A DNA stretch of 56,063 nucleotides from an uncultured Campylobacter sp. (GTDB lineage: Bacteria > Campylobacterota > Campylobacteria > Campylobacterales > Campylobacteraceae), in the NCBI RefSeq assembly GCF_905373215.1, contig NZ_CAJPRT010000014.1:1-56063 (forward strand), in the 5' to 3' direction. This document shows, piece after piece, positions 34,898 through 44,500 of this stretch; within the stretch, counting starts at the first letter, position 1; each line of letters opens with the position of its first letter. Under the pieces are notes generated by a model, which did no database searches, had not been told where the DNA came from, and saw only the letters and a list, made by a program, of their open reading frames with translations. Both the position numbers and the translations under genes were made by a program.

Positions 34898-37405
34898 TTA
34901 GACCAGCGCCAGCTTTAGCACCTCTTCGATCCGCTCTACGGGCGTTATTTTCAGATCGTTTTTGACCTCGTCAGGGATCTCTGCTAGGTCGCGCTCGTAG
35001 TTTTTGCGCGGGATCAGCACTTCGGCGATTTTGGCTTTGTGTGCGGCGATGAGCTTCTCTTTGAGTCCGCCGATCGGCAGCACCTTGCCGCTTAGCGTGA
35101 TCTCGCCGGTCATCGCAAGATCTGCGCGAACTTTGCGCTCGCTTAAAATCGACGCGATCACCGTGCTCATCGTGATGCCCGCGCTCGGTCCGTCCTTGGG
35201 CGTCGCACCCTCGGGTACATGGATGTGAAGGTCGAATTTGTTGTAAATCTGCTCCGAACTTTCGGAATTCTCCTCTGCGCTTAAATTTCGTGCCGCTGAG
35301 CTTTTAGACGCGCCGCCGTTTGCGCGCAATGCGGAGTTTCTGCCCGCGCGTGAGGCTTTTGTTGCGCCCGTCTTCGCGTCTTGGCCTGCTTTGAGCTTAC
35401 CCTCGTCGATCAGCACCTTTACGACGCTAAAGGCGATCTGCGCGGATTCTTTCATCACGTCGCCGAGCTGGCCCGTGATCGTCATCGCGCCCTTGCCTTT
35501 GATCTTGACCGCTTCGATCTTGAGAACGTCGCCGCCTACCGCAGTCCACGCAAGCCCGTTTACGATGCCGATTTGATCGCACTTTTCGACCTCATCGATC
35601 TCGAAAACCTTTTTATTTAGAAATTCGCTTAAATTTTTCGTCGTAACGACGATTTTTTTAAACTCTTTGTCTTTTAAAATTTTAACCGCGACCTTGCGGA
35701 AGATTGCTGCGATCTGGCGGCGCAAATTTCGCACGCCGCTTTCACGCGTATACTCTTCGATGATCTCGGCAAGGGCTGCGGGGTTGATCGCTACGTCGGC
35801 GGCTTTTAAGCCGTGACGCTGCAGCTCCTGAGGGATCAGATAGTCCTTAGCGATCTGAAATTTCTCCTGCGGCGTGTAAGAGCTAAGCTCGATAAATTCC
35901 ATCCTATCGCGCAGCGGCGCAGGTATGAGAGATACGTCGTTTGCCGTGGCGATAAAGATGATCTTGCTAAGATCGATGTTAAAATTTAGATAGTAATCCC
36001 TAAAGCTCGAGTTTTGCTCTGGGTCTAAAATTTCAAGCAGAACCGCCGTCGGATCGCCCTTGTATGAGCTTGAAATTTTATCGATCTCATCGAGCACGAT
36101 GACGGGGTTCATCTGATTTGCCTCGATGAGGCCTTGCACGATACGCCCAGGCATCGCGCCGATGTAGGTGCGGCGGTGTCCGCGCAGCTCGTTTACGTCC
36201 TCAAGCCCGCCTAAGGCGATGCGGATGAGCTTACGCTTAAGCGCGGTCGCGATAGAGTTTGCAAGGCTCGTCTTGCCTACGCCGGGAGGACCGTAGAAGC
36301 ATAAAATCGCGCCGCCGTTTTTGCCGTCCTCTTTACTTTTCTTGCTGCTTGTGCCGCGAAGCTCCAAAAGCTGCTTTAGCGCGAAATACTCCTCGATACG
36401 CGCCTTGGGCTTTTTTAGGGAGTGGTGGTCTTTATTTAGCTGTGTCGTAACGCCCTCGATAGACATCTTGTGTTTGGCGGTCTTTTCAAAAGGCACCTCC
36501 AAAACCCAGTCCAGATAGCTCTGCACAAGCCCCGCATCGGCGCTGTCCGGATGGAGGCGGGCAAATTTATCGATCTGCTTTTTGATCTCTTTGTAGGCGT
36601 CCTCGCCCAAATACGGCTTTTTGGCTTCCAGCTTTTTGCGGTACTCCTCGATCTCGACGTCGCGATCAGCGTCGCCTCCGAGCTCCTTTTGGATCTGCTT
36701 GAGCTGTTCTTTTAAAAAATACTCTTTGTTCGTCTTGTCAATCTTGGAATGAACCTTACTTTTGATCTCCTTTTCGAGCCTCTGCGCTTCGATCTCGTCG
36801 GAGATGTAGTTGATGAGGTTGAAAAGGCGTTTTTGCAAATTGCTCTCGGTAAAAAACGAGTAGGCTACCTGCTTTTTTAACCGCAGTGCGCTTAAAATAA
36901 GGTCGCAGACGCGCGCGGCATCGGTGCCGTCGTCGATGGTCTTTAGCAGATCGTTTGGAAAAAAATGCGTAAGAGTGCTAAGCGTCTTGGTTTTTTCCTT
37001 TAGCACGCTTACTAGCGCGTCTAATTTTTGATCGTTGCCGCGCTCGTCGTGTATGATATCGACGGTAGCGACCAGCGGGTCTTGCGAAATTTCTTTTACG
37101 ATTTTGCCTTTTAGCGCGCCTTGGAATAAAATTTTAACCCGACCGTCGGGAAGAGGCACGGTTCTCATCACGGAGCCCACGACGCCTGCGTTATAGATGC
37201 CGCCGAAGCTTCTATCGCCGCTAAATTCCGACTTTGAGCTTACGACCATTATCATAGATTCGTTTTTGGCTGCTAGATCGAGGGCTTTTTTGTTATGTTC
37301 GTCGCCGATGAAAAGGGGCGCTATCATAAATGGATATAAAAATAGCTCGTCCTCGACGATGATAGGCAGATCGCTCGGGAAGGTTGTATTTTGCATCAGT
37401 TGCAT
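34898..37405 (-). CDS. lon: ATP-dependent protease Lon
   Basis: 835 residues. A LonA enzyme: N-terminal substrate domain (about 10-205), AAA+ module with Walker A GPPGVGKT (372-379) and Walker B VIVLDEIDK, and a C-terminal protease with catalytic Ser 741 in KDGPSAG and Lys 782 in GGLKEKL. It degrades misfolded and regulatory proteins in the cytoplasm. Residues about 671-718 are a low-complexity Ala/Ser/Asn/Lys stretch placed inside the protease domain. ATG 37405 is preceded by AGGAGG. It follows bamD by eight bases; lon-bamD adjacency is also known from C. jejuni. Confidence 0.97.
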   Translation of the reverse strand: MQLMQNTTFPSDLPIIVEDELFLYPFMIAPLFIGDEHNKKALDLAAKNESMIMVVSSKSEFSGDRSFGGIYNAGVVGSVMRTVPLPDGRVKILFQGALKGKIVKEISQDPLVATVDIIHDERGNDQKLDALVSVLKEKTKTLSTLTHFFPNDLLKTIDDGTDAARVCDLILSALRLKKQVAYSFFTESNLQKRLFNLINYISDEIEAQRLEKEIKSKVHSKIDKTNKEYFLKEQLKQIQKELGGDADRDVEIEEYRKKLEAKKPYLGEDAYKEIKKQIDKFARLHPDSADAGLVQSYLDWVLEVPFEKTAKHKMSIEGVTTQLNKDHHSLKKPKARIEEYFALKQLLELRGTSSKKSKEDGKNGGAILCFYGPPGVGKTSLANSIATALKRKLIRIALGGLEDVNELRGHRRTYIGAMPGRIVQGLIEANQMNPVIVLDEIDKISSSYKGDPTAVLLEILDPEQNSSFRDYYLNFNIDLSKIIFIATANDVSLIPAPLRDRMEFIELSSYTPQEKFQIAKDYLIPQELQRHGLKAADVAINPAALAEIIEEYTRESGVRNLRRQIAAIFRKVAVKILKDKEFKKIVVTTKNLSEFLNKKVFEIDEVEKCDQIGIVNGLAWTAVGGDVLKIEAVKIKGKGAMTITGQLGDVMKESAQIAFSVVKVLIDEGKLKAGQDAKTGATKASRAGRNSALRANGGASKSSAARNLSAEENSESSEQIYNKFDLHIHVPEGATPKDGPSAGITMSTVIASILSERKVRADLAMTGEITLSGKVLPIGGLKEKLIAAHKAKIAEVLIPRKNYERDLAEIPDEVKNDLKITPVERIEEVLKLALV

Positions 37406-37413
37406 CGCTCCTC

Positions 37414-38061
37414 CTACTCAAAAATCGCGCGATACCAAGGCGAGCGCGGTTTGATGACGTCGGTGCCGTTTAGTGGGGACTCTTCGATGCGCTGCTCGTA
37501 AATTTTAGCAGAACTTTCGCGATCGGTGCGCTGGTAAAGGTCTTTGATGTCGATATTTAGCTGATGCTCGGCAAGGCGTAGCTTTGTTAGCATCGTCTCA
37601 AGTAGCGGACGATACTCGCTCTGCGGATATTCAGCTATAAATTTTCGAATTTCGTCGATGCTGTTTAGCATTAGCTTTTGGTTGCGATTTGGGCGGCTAA
37701 AGGAATCGAAATTTGCTCTAATTTTTAGAAATCTTGCGTATTCGATCTTCTGCGTCGTGCCGTAGAGGCGGATATATTCGTCTAGGTATTTGTTTGCTTT
37801 CTCGTAGTTTTCATCCTCCACAAAAGCCCACGCCATAATGAGTGTCATCTCCTCAAGCAGCGGCGAAGCGATGTGTTCGCTAGAAAAGCTAGTGTAGTGC
37901 TTCTCGGCATCCTCCATGCTGGCGTTATTGATATCTTCTAAAATTTTAGAATACCATGCCTCGGGGCTTAGATTAAAAAGCTCGCCGTCACCTTTGCCAC
38001 TGCAGCCGCCGATAAACGCTATAAATAGGAGAGCGGATAGAATTTTACTTAGATTTGTCAT
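37414..38061 (-). CDS. bamD: Outer-membrane assembly lipoprotein BamD
   Basis: 215 residues. A lipoprotein signal ends at the lipobox IGGC (Cys-20), followed by a helical TPR-like region: LSPEAWYSKILEDINN, YEKANKYLDEYIRLYG, IRKFIAEYPQSEYRPLLETM and a basic C-terminus. BamD is the essential lipoprotein of the BAM complex that inserts beta-barrel proteins into the outer membrane. Size and motifs fit the ComL/BamD family. It is translated just before lon and is divergent from the prepilin genes. Confidence 0.9.
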   Translation of the reverse strand: MTNLSKILSALLFIAFIGGCSGKGDGELFNLSPEAWYSKILEDINNASMEDAEKHYTSFSSEHIASPLLEEMTLIMAWAFVEDENYEKANKYLDEYIRLYGTTQKIEYARFLKIRANFDSFSRPNRNQKLMLNSIDEIRKFIAEYPQSEYRPLLETMLTKLRLAEHQLNIDIKDLYQRTDRESSAKIYEQRIEESPLNGTDVIKPRSPWYRAIFE

Positions 38062-38241
38062 AAAAAATCCTTGGAATTTATTTAGCTCGTAATTTTATAG
38101 TCTTTGAGTAAATGCAAGCTTAAATTCCGCGTCCAAATTTAAAAATGAAATTTCTTTAAAATTTTTGTGCGTTCGGGCTTAAAAATCTTTGTAAACCAAA
38201 AAAATTTACGCGATAAATTCTAAATTTAAGTTTAACAATAG

Positions 38242-38247
38242 TATAAT
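38242..38247 (+). promoter_or_regulatory. -10 box of the prepilin operon
   Basis: Consensus TATAAT, 67 bases before the first prepilin ATG, in the 252-bp space divergent from bamD. Confidence 0.45.
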
Positions 38248-38313
38248 TAGCGCCGATAACGCAGAGTAAGTTTGCGTTTCCGTAATTTCAAAATTTTAAA
38301 GAAAGGATGTAAG

Positions 38314-39060
38314 ATGAAAAAAGGTTTTACTCTAATCGAGCTGATCTTTACCATCGTGATTTTGGCGATCACGACGATGGCGATCCCGCGTATCGTCGCG
38401 CAGACGACCGAGCTAAATGCCCTTGCGATCAAAGAGGAGCTTGTATATAACGCTAAAGCTTTTATGTCTCGTATATCTAAAGCGCAGTGGGATAGCGCAT
38501 ACGCAGCAGATGCTACGTGCGGAGGAGATGCGAGCTGCATGGATAGAATTTTGACCGTAACTCCAGTCGTAGATGATTCGGGCAATAGTACCAAGGAAGT
38601 TAGACCGGGGATTTTGCCGGAAGCTAGTCAGCGTGGAATCAGCTCCCAAGCTCCAGCTACGAAAAAGCAATTTGGTAGAAATGGAATTTCTTTTGGCGGC
38701 GGTCGTTATAACGATGTTGATGACTACGATAAATTTACTACTCAAATGACAGTAGGCAATTTAGTAGGCTCTAGCAGTAGAGGTGATTTTATCCTCAATA
38801 CTAGGATTAATGTCGATGTAGATTATGTAGCAGAGCCTTTTAGCGCGGCGGAATATGCTTCCAGTACCGATATAAGTGGTGTTCTTAGCGATCAACCATC
38901 TAATGGCGCCGTTACCAATATCAAGATGGTTAGGGTTGCCGCTACGGATTTAAACGACGCCGTAGCGAGAGACGGTGCTGCTAAATCAGTTGTTTTAAAG
39001 GCATTTTTATCTAATATCGGCGTCGGCGTTCAGACAACCGTCACTAGACTACATAACTAA
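38314..39060 (+). CDS. Type IV prepilin-like protein 1
   Basis: 248 residues from ATG 38314, with AAAGGATG upstream; an extended frame to 38272 lacks a site. The N-terminus KKGFTLIELIFTIVILAI is the class III signal cut before Phe by prepilin peptidase, with the essential Glu at +5. The remaining domain is polar with a Cys pair in TCGGDASC. Such proteins build type IV pili or the short pseudopilus used for DNA uptake or type II secretion. Position next to lon-bamD resembles the C. jejuni ctsT transformation locus. It heads a three-gene run. Confidence 0.88.
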   Translation: MKKGFTLIELIFTIVILAITTMAIPRIVAQTTELNALAIKEELVYNAKAFMSRISKAQWDSAYAADATCGGDASCMDRILTVTPVVDDSGNSTKEVRPGILPEASQRGISSQAPATKKQFGRNGISFGGGRYNDVDDYDKFTTQMTVGNLVGSSSRGDFILNTRINVDVDYVAEPFSAAEYASSTDISGVLSDQPSNGAVTNIKMVRVAATDLNDAVARDGAAKSVVLKAFLSNIGVGVQTTVTRLHN

Positions 39061-39072
39061 TAGGAGCGCGAG

Positions 39073-40137
39073 ATGAAAAGAGGCTTTACCCTTATAGAGC
39101 TTGTGTTTGTTATCGTAGTGCTAGGGATCATCTCGATGTTTGGCGCTGATCTATACACCAAGATCTATAAATCTTACGTGCATGTACGTGCGGTAAATCA
39201 GCTGGAAGCCAGAACGCAAAATGCGATGATGCTAATCACAAATCGCTTGGAGGATAGAATAAAAAGCTCTACCATAGGCAGAGATCTTGCCGTAAATGAT
39301 TTTGTGCCGATTAGCGACCTTACTAATCCGAGATTTGATATATTAGAGTGGATCGGACAAAGCGTAGAGACTAGAAATATAAATCAGAGAAATCCTGGCT
39401 GGAGCGGCTTTATGTCAATGTCTCAGTTACGAGATAGCACATGGACGGCTGATACAAATAATGCCGGATATATCGCAGATACTAGGGCTGCGTTTAATAT
39501 GGTATCCTTGGGTAGTAATTTTCCGCAAGTAGCTAGGATAGTTGGAAATTTAAGGGCTACGACATATAATAGACCTTCTACTAACACCCAAGTTGCTGTT
39601 ATTTTTAGGGTTGTTACTAACGATGCTTCGCCTACTAGTGTAAATATAGGTTTTGGTTACGACGGAAGGGTTGAAGATGACGGTAGCAATCGTGTGCTAA
39701 TCGCCGTAGGTACTCCTAGTAATGCGGGTAGCGGTAGCATACAAGGTGAAACTATCGCCATCAATCAATATCCGTTCAATCCAAACAATGCCAACTCACA
39801 GGAATTTTCTGAGCAATACTATATAGCTCATAGCGCCTACGCGATCGTTCCCGCTAATGTCGTAACTTATACGAAAGACAATGCGGGAAATTTGAGTAAG
39901 AATTTTGATCTAGTATTGAAATATAACTATCGTCCTTGGAGCACCGTTGCAGGCGATGCACACTCATATAACAATAATAATACTGGTAGCGCATTGCTTG
40001 CCGAGGACGTGAGCTTGTTTAGGTTTAAGGACGATAACGGTGCCGTCGCGCTTAAACTATGTATGAGAGACGATGGCAGAAATTTTGATCCTTCGGAGCT
40101 GGATCTAAACGTTTGTAAAGCACAGGTGGTGTACTAA
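39073..40137 (+). CDS. Type IV prepilin-like protein 2
   Basis: 354 residues. The N-terminus KRGFTLIELVFVIVVLGI is a canonical prepilin signal and assembly helix. The long globular part, rich in Asn, Ser and aromatic residues, ends with two Cys near the C-terminus (LKLCMRDD and NVCKAQ). The size and its place between two other prepilins suggest a minor pilin of the PilW type, which is an inference from layout. An AGGAG site precedes the ATG, 12 bp after gene 1. Its TAA shares a base with the next ATG. Confidence 0.85.
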   Translation: MKRGFTLIELVFVIVVLGIISMFGADLYTKIYKSYVHVRAVNQLEARTQNAMMLITNRLEDRIKSSTIGRDLAVNDFVPISDLTNPRFDILEWIGQSVETRNINQRNPGWSGFMSMSQLRDSTWTADTNNAGYIADTRAAFNMVSLGSNFPQVARIVGNLRATTYNRPSTNTQVAVIFRVVTNDASPTSVNIGFGYDGRVEDDGSNRVLIAVGTPSNAGSGSIQGETIAINQYPFNPNNANSQEFSEQYYIAHSAYAIVPANVVTYTKDNAGNLSKNFDLVLKYNYRPWSTVAGDAHSYNNNNTGSALLAEDVSLFRFKDDNGAVALKLCMRDDGRNFDPSELDLNVCKAQVVY

Positions 40138-40670
40138 TGAAAACTATGCAAAAGGGCTTTGCTCTAGTAGCAGCCATATTTTTTATCATCATTGTAGCAA
40201 CTACGGCGATTACGGCACTATCTATAGCATCCATGACGGCTCGCGATGTCAATAATATCCAAGGCAGAGAGCAGGCGCTACTGCTAGCGCAGAGCGCTAC
40301 GGAGTTAGCCGTCCTTGCTATGCAAAAGCACCAGTATCTAACTACCGATCTTAAGGCAGGAGGCGCTACGGCTGCGACCAGTCCTACGTTAAATACGATT
40401 ACGCTCGAATATCCGTCAAATGATCCGGCTCAAAAGATGTTTGATATCACCGTGACATTTGGATATTTTGATAGACAGCTGGGTGCGCCCGGCAATCATA
40501 CCGTCGCTTATAGTAATTTTGGGCAAGGCTCGTCCGAAACACTTGCAAATGGTAGTGTGGGCAGAATTCTAAGCCATGCCGCGCTCGTAGACGTAGTAGT
40601 GAGATCTAACGTAGAAGTTATGGGCAGACCGCAGATTACGTATCACAGGCGCACTATACAAAAACCATAA
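40137..40670 (+). CDS. PilX-like minor pilin / pseudopilin 3
   Basis: 177 residues. The N-terminus is KGFALVAAIFFIIIVATTAI: a prepilin-type basic and hydrophobic lead with GFALV in place of GFTLIE, so the usual +5 Glu is missing. PilX/GspK-type minor pilins, which sit at a pilus tip, share such leaders. The EQALLLAQSATELAVLAM segment resembles the helix that follows in PilX. It overlaps the preceding gene by one base. No Cys is visible in the mature part. Confidence 0.8.
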   Translation: MKTMQKGFALVAAIFFIIIVATTAITALSIASMTARDVNNIQGREQALLLAQSATELAVLAMQKHQYLTTDLKAGGATAATSPTLNTITLEYPSNDPAQKMFDITVTFGYFDRQLGAPGNHTVAYSNFGQGSSETLANGSVGRILSHAALVDVVVRSNVEVMGRPQITYHRRTIQKP

Positions 40671-40685
40671 CGTAAAGGAGAGACG

Positions 40686-41228
40686 ATGAATTTAAATATC
40701 GTGGGTAAGCAGTTTGAGCTAACGGAAGCTATTAAAAATTATGTCGAAAACGCATTTGAGACGCTAGAAAAATATAATCTCGACATCATCTCGGGGCGTT
40801 GTGTAATTTCTGCCGACGAGAAGCAAGGCAAAAAAGGTTTTGTAGTGGATTTTTCATTAAATTTAGCGCATCAAGACACTATCGTCGTGCGCCAAAAAGA
40901 TAAGGATCTCTACGCTGCCGTCGATCTCATCGTCGAGCGCGCCTCAAAAGTGCTTCGCAGATACCACGATAAGGTAAATTCTCACAAAAATCGCGACGAG
41001 ATGAAGCAAAACGCCGTAGATAATGCGGTCGGTGCCAATAAGCCAAATTTAAACGATGAAGTTGATGAGATCGTCCCTACCGAGCTGGATCTATATAAGC
41101 CGCTAGAGATCGATGAGGCGCTAAATAAGCTTAAAGAAAGCACTGATCAGTTTTTGGTTTTTAATGATATGGACGCTAAAATGCGTGTGCTTTACAAGCG
41201 TAAAGACGGTAAATTCGGCTTATTTTAG
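40686..41228 (+). CDS. hpf: Ribosome hibernation promoting factor, long form
   Basis: 180 residues. An N-terminal HPF/YfiA domain (about 1-100, starting MNLNIVGKQFELTEAIKNYV) and a C-terminal dimerisation domain (about 125-180, DLYKPLEIDEALNKLKES and NDMDAKMRVLYKRKDGKFGL) show the long form that alone pairs 70S ribosomes into inactive 100S dimers in stationary phase. An AAAGGAGAG site precedes the ATG. It follows the prepilin genes by 15 bp and may be co-transcribed with them, without an obvious functional link. Its stop codon lies in a tandem repeat. Confidence 0.95.
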   Translation: MNLNIVGKQFELTEAIKNYVENAFETLEKYNLDIISGRCVISADEKQGKKGFVVDFSLNLAHQDTIVVRQKDKDLYAAVDLIVERASKVLRRYHDKVNSHKNRDEMKQNAVDNAVGANKPNLNDEVDEIVPTELDLYKPLEIDEALNKLKESTDQFLVFNDMDAKMRVLYKRKDGKFGLF

Positions 41229-41282
41229 AATTTTAGAATTTTAGAATTTTAGAATTTTAGAATTTTAGAATTTTAGAATTTT
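41227..41282 (+). repeat. Seven tandem copies of AGAATTTT
   Basis: An exact 8-bp unit repeated seven times, beginning inside the hpf TAG stop codon. Each unit holds one GAATTT, a RAATTY site. It ends directly at the terminator hairpin. Confidence 0.95.
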
Positions 41283-41283
41283 T

Positions 41284-41306
41284 AAGGCGCGGAATTCTCG
41301 CGCCTT
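41284..41306 (+). terminator. Terminator hairpin after hpf
   Basis: Perfect 8-bp stem AAGGCGCG/CGCGCCTT around GAATTCT, followed by a T-rich but broken tract. Confidence 0.65.
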
Positions 41307-41512
41307 TACTTTAATTGTTTGAGAGTTGTTGTTTATTTGTTATTATATTATTTTTAATGTAGCCCAAGATAAACAAAATCGCATTTTATAAAATCTTTCT
41401 TTTAGGAAATCTTTAAAATTTATTTATATTTGTTCCATATCCATATAAAATTTAAGCAAAAAAAATGTAAAATAATAGTCAAAAATTATGTTATTGACCG
41501 GAGGGTAGTATC

Positions 41513-44500
41513 ATGAAAGTTAAGAGTTTTAGCTTTGCGCCCATTTTGGCGCTGTTGTTTTGTTTCGCGACGGGAGTATTCGCAGATGATGTTAGGTCGA
41601 ACGTGAAGATAAATCCTGCTACCCCAATGAGCAACGAGTATCGTGACGATGGCTGGCTGGACGGAAAGGCAGGCAGAAGTGGTTGGACTTGGCACGGAGA
41701 TCAGGGTGTGTATAATTTCACCACTATAAAAAATCGGTCTGACGAATTAAACCAAAAGCCGATAGTTAGATTCGGCGGTGCGGGCACATACGTCTTTGGA
41801 GACTACGCCGTGACCGGAAAGCCGGTGATTAGTTTAAGCTGGCCTTCTGCTTTAGGCTATGGTTACATGTGGGGAGCAAAAGGCACATACATTAAAGATG
41901 ACGGCGACGGACAGTTTTATTTGAATAGTTCAAAAGCTGTTTTGAGGCTTCCTAAGGGCGTGACTAAAAACGATATAGTCTATGCGAGACTTTATTGGCA
42001 GGGAAATATATTCAGCACGACTGATTTTGACAGCGAAGCAGAATACAACAGCAAAGACGGAAAAAAATTGACCGGTTTTGCTGAGCGGTATACACGGGTG
42101 AAATTTAAAATGAAAAGCTCGAAAGGTAAAGCTAGCGTAATAGAAGATGTTTATAGAGATAGATGCGAAGGAACGGCTGCTTGGAACTTTTTGGCAAAAT
42201 CTCGCAAGCCCTTACGTTTGCGTTTAAAATATGGCTGCACTAAAGATATTACCGATCTAGTCAAGCAATATTTTAAAGATTATTCCGACAGCATTGAATT
42301 TACTGTAGGAAACGTAAAAACGAGTGATGGTATGGATCAAAACGGTGCAGATTTTACCAATGGAGAGTTCAACAGCGTTCGTCTTGGGCCGTACGGCGGA
42401 TGGGGAATAATCGTAGTATATGATAAAACCGCCCCGTCCAGAAGGGCTTTGCTAGATAATTTACAATCTAACGATAGCGTAACGGGTCAAAAAATGACTT
42501 ATACAGAGGCCATAGAATATAAAAATAAATATTTTAAACCAAAAAACGTAACTATTTACGGCGATTATTTTGTCGTCACCCCTTGGAAAGACGGTGGATA
42601 TACGCCTATAAACATTAACGCTACCATCAGTGGATTTTATACACCTAGAAGTGGGTCCGTAAATGCAAAGCTAGGGTTTTTAGGGTTTGGTGGCGAGAGA
42701 CAAATGACCTCCGACGAGTATTTTAAAGTTCAACACAAAGGAACCACACAAATGGATTCGCTATACGGATCCAGTGGGGTTAATCAACGGTTAGCTAACG
42801 ATCGCGCTAATATATACGATGGCTCTGTCGCTTTACTTATAAATGATAACGGCACCTATAAGTATAGCTATCCATACGGCACCGGTTATTTAGGTGGATT
42901 TGATCTGGACGAATTCGATATCAGTTCAAAGATGAAGAATGCGCAATCTAGTCTAAACATCTCTTTGGGTGCGGCGTATGAAGATCTCAACGGAGGTCAA
43001 GCCGATCAAAACTTCATAAGTATGATTGCTATTTCCGCCGATTTGTATGTTCCTCAAATGTGCTATCAGTATGAGGTATATAACGCCGCTAACTGGGTAA
43101 AATTCTTTAGAACTAAAGATGAAGATCCGCAACACGGAAAAGTTATAGGCTCCAGATATAGCGGCTCTGAGGTTACTAACAATAAGCCAGAGCAGATCAA
43201 AAACCCGGTAGTTGCGGGTGAAAATATCTATTATAGAATGAAGTTTGAAAACAAACTAAACGGCGGTAATAGCGAGGATGCTGCAGGTGCAGTAGTATCG
43301 ATCGACTTTGGTCAAGCCGGCGCTACCTATACCAAAGATAGCGCTACTATAAATAACGAGCTAGTCGTAAATGATCCTATCACTACCACTACAAATACCA
43401 TACCTGCGGCGGCAGCCGATGAACTAGTCTATTTACGCGATGGTCAAAAGGGTGCATATAAGACGATGAAAGATGTCATAAAAGGTGGCGCTCCAAACGT
43501 TACGAAGGCTATTTATAAAGATAGGCAGTTTACTACGCTTGATGGTAATATATTGAAATTTTATATAGGTCAAGATGCGGGTAATTTGATTGCTTCTCCA
43601 AAACCTGGCGGCAGCCCTGTACCCGTAGGCGGTTTAATGCAACCGGGTAAGGCGGCATACGGCGAGTTTAATGCTACCGTAAATACGGGTGCAACCATAT
43701 TGCAGGCTCCTGCCGTGACATTAAGCTACAAGATGAGTATAGATATCGGCGGCGGTCAGCGAGTCGTCATAGATATGGATAGTGCCTCTGAACTTGAGCT
43801 ATGCGATGCGACAAAGGTTTCTAAAAGCGTTAATATCCTACCTTTAAGCGGTTTACAGGTAGTCAATAAGAATTTTAGTAAAAATGACGACGATGATAGA
43901 CTATATACTCAAGTCTCCGATAAGCCTTTCGATGCGAAACTTATCTTTAGACCAGATTATGAAAGCCAATTTTGCAAGAAGTATGACGATAAAACTGGTA
44001 AATGCGAGGAGTATATTGATGCGGCTGCAAATTCCAAATACTTTAAAAGGGATCCTCTTACGGGCAAGCTTGTATATATCGGTAGCGAGGCTAGAAAGCT
44101 TGAAAAATTTGATTTGAGTGGTAAATTGTATTTATCCGTCATCAGGGCAAGAAATGCTGCTACTACCTCAGATAAAGTTGCCGATAGTGATAAGGGAAAT
44201 AGTGCAGTTTACTCATGCCGATCCGTAACAGACTCTTTAAAAATTCCATTTAAACTAAATGGCGATGCTTATTCCATAGATAAGAAAGTGGATTTTAAAG
44301 ACAAGTCTATTTTAGAGCTAAATAATATAGAAATAGGAGACGCGTATCAGGGTCTTACGTTTATGCTTAGCTATCGTCCGGACGAGCAAGCTACCTCAAG
44401 ATCTGATTTAGATCAGTATATAAAAAATAAAGATTTAAATAATAGCGATCCTAAGGCTTATTATTTAGAGCTTAAGAAATGGGAGCTTAAAAAGCAATAC

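Noticed and set aside
41227..41282. CRISPR-like array
   Set aside because: Direct repeats of 8 bp without spacers; a simple tandem repeat.
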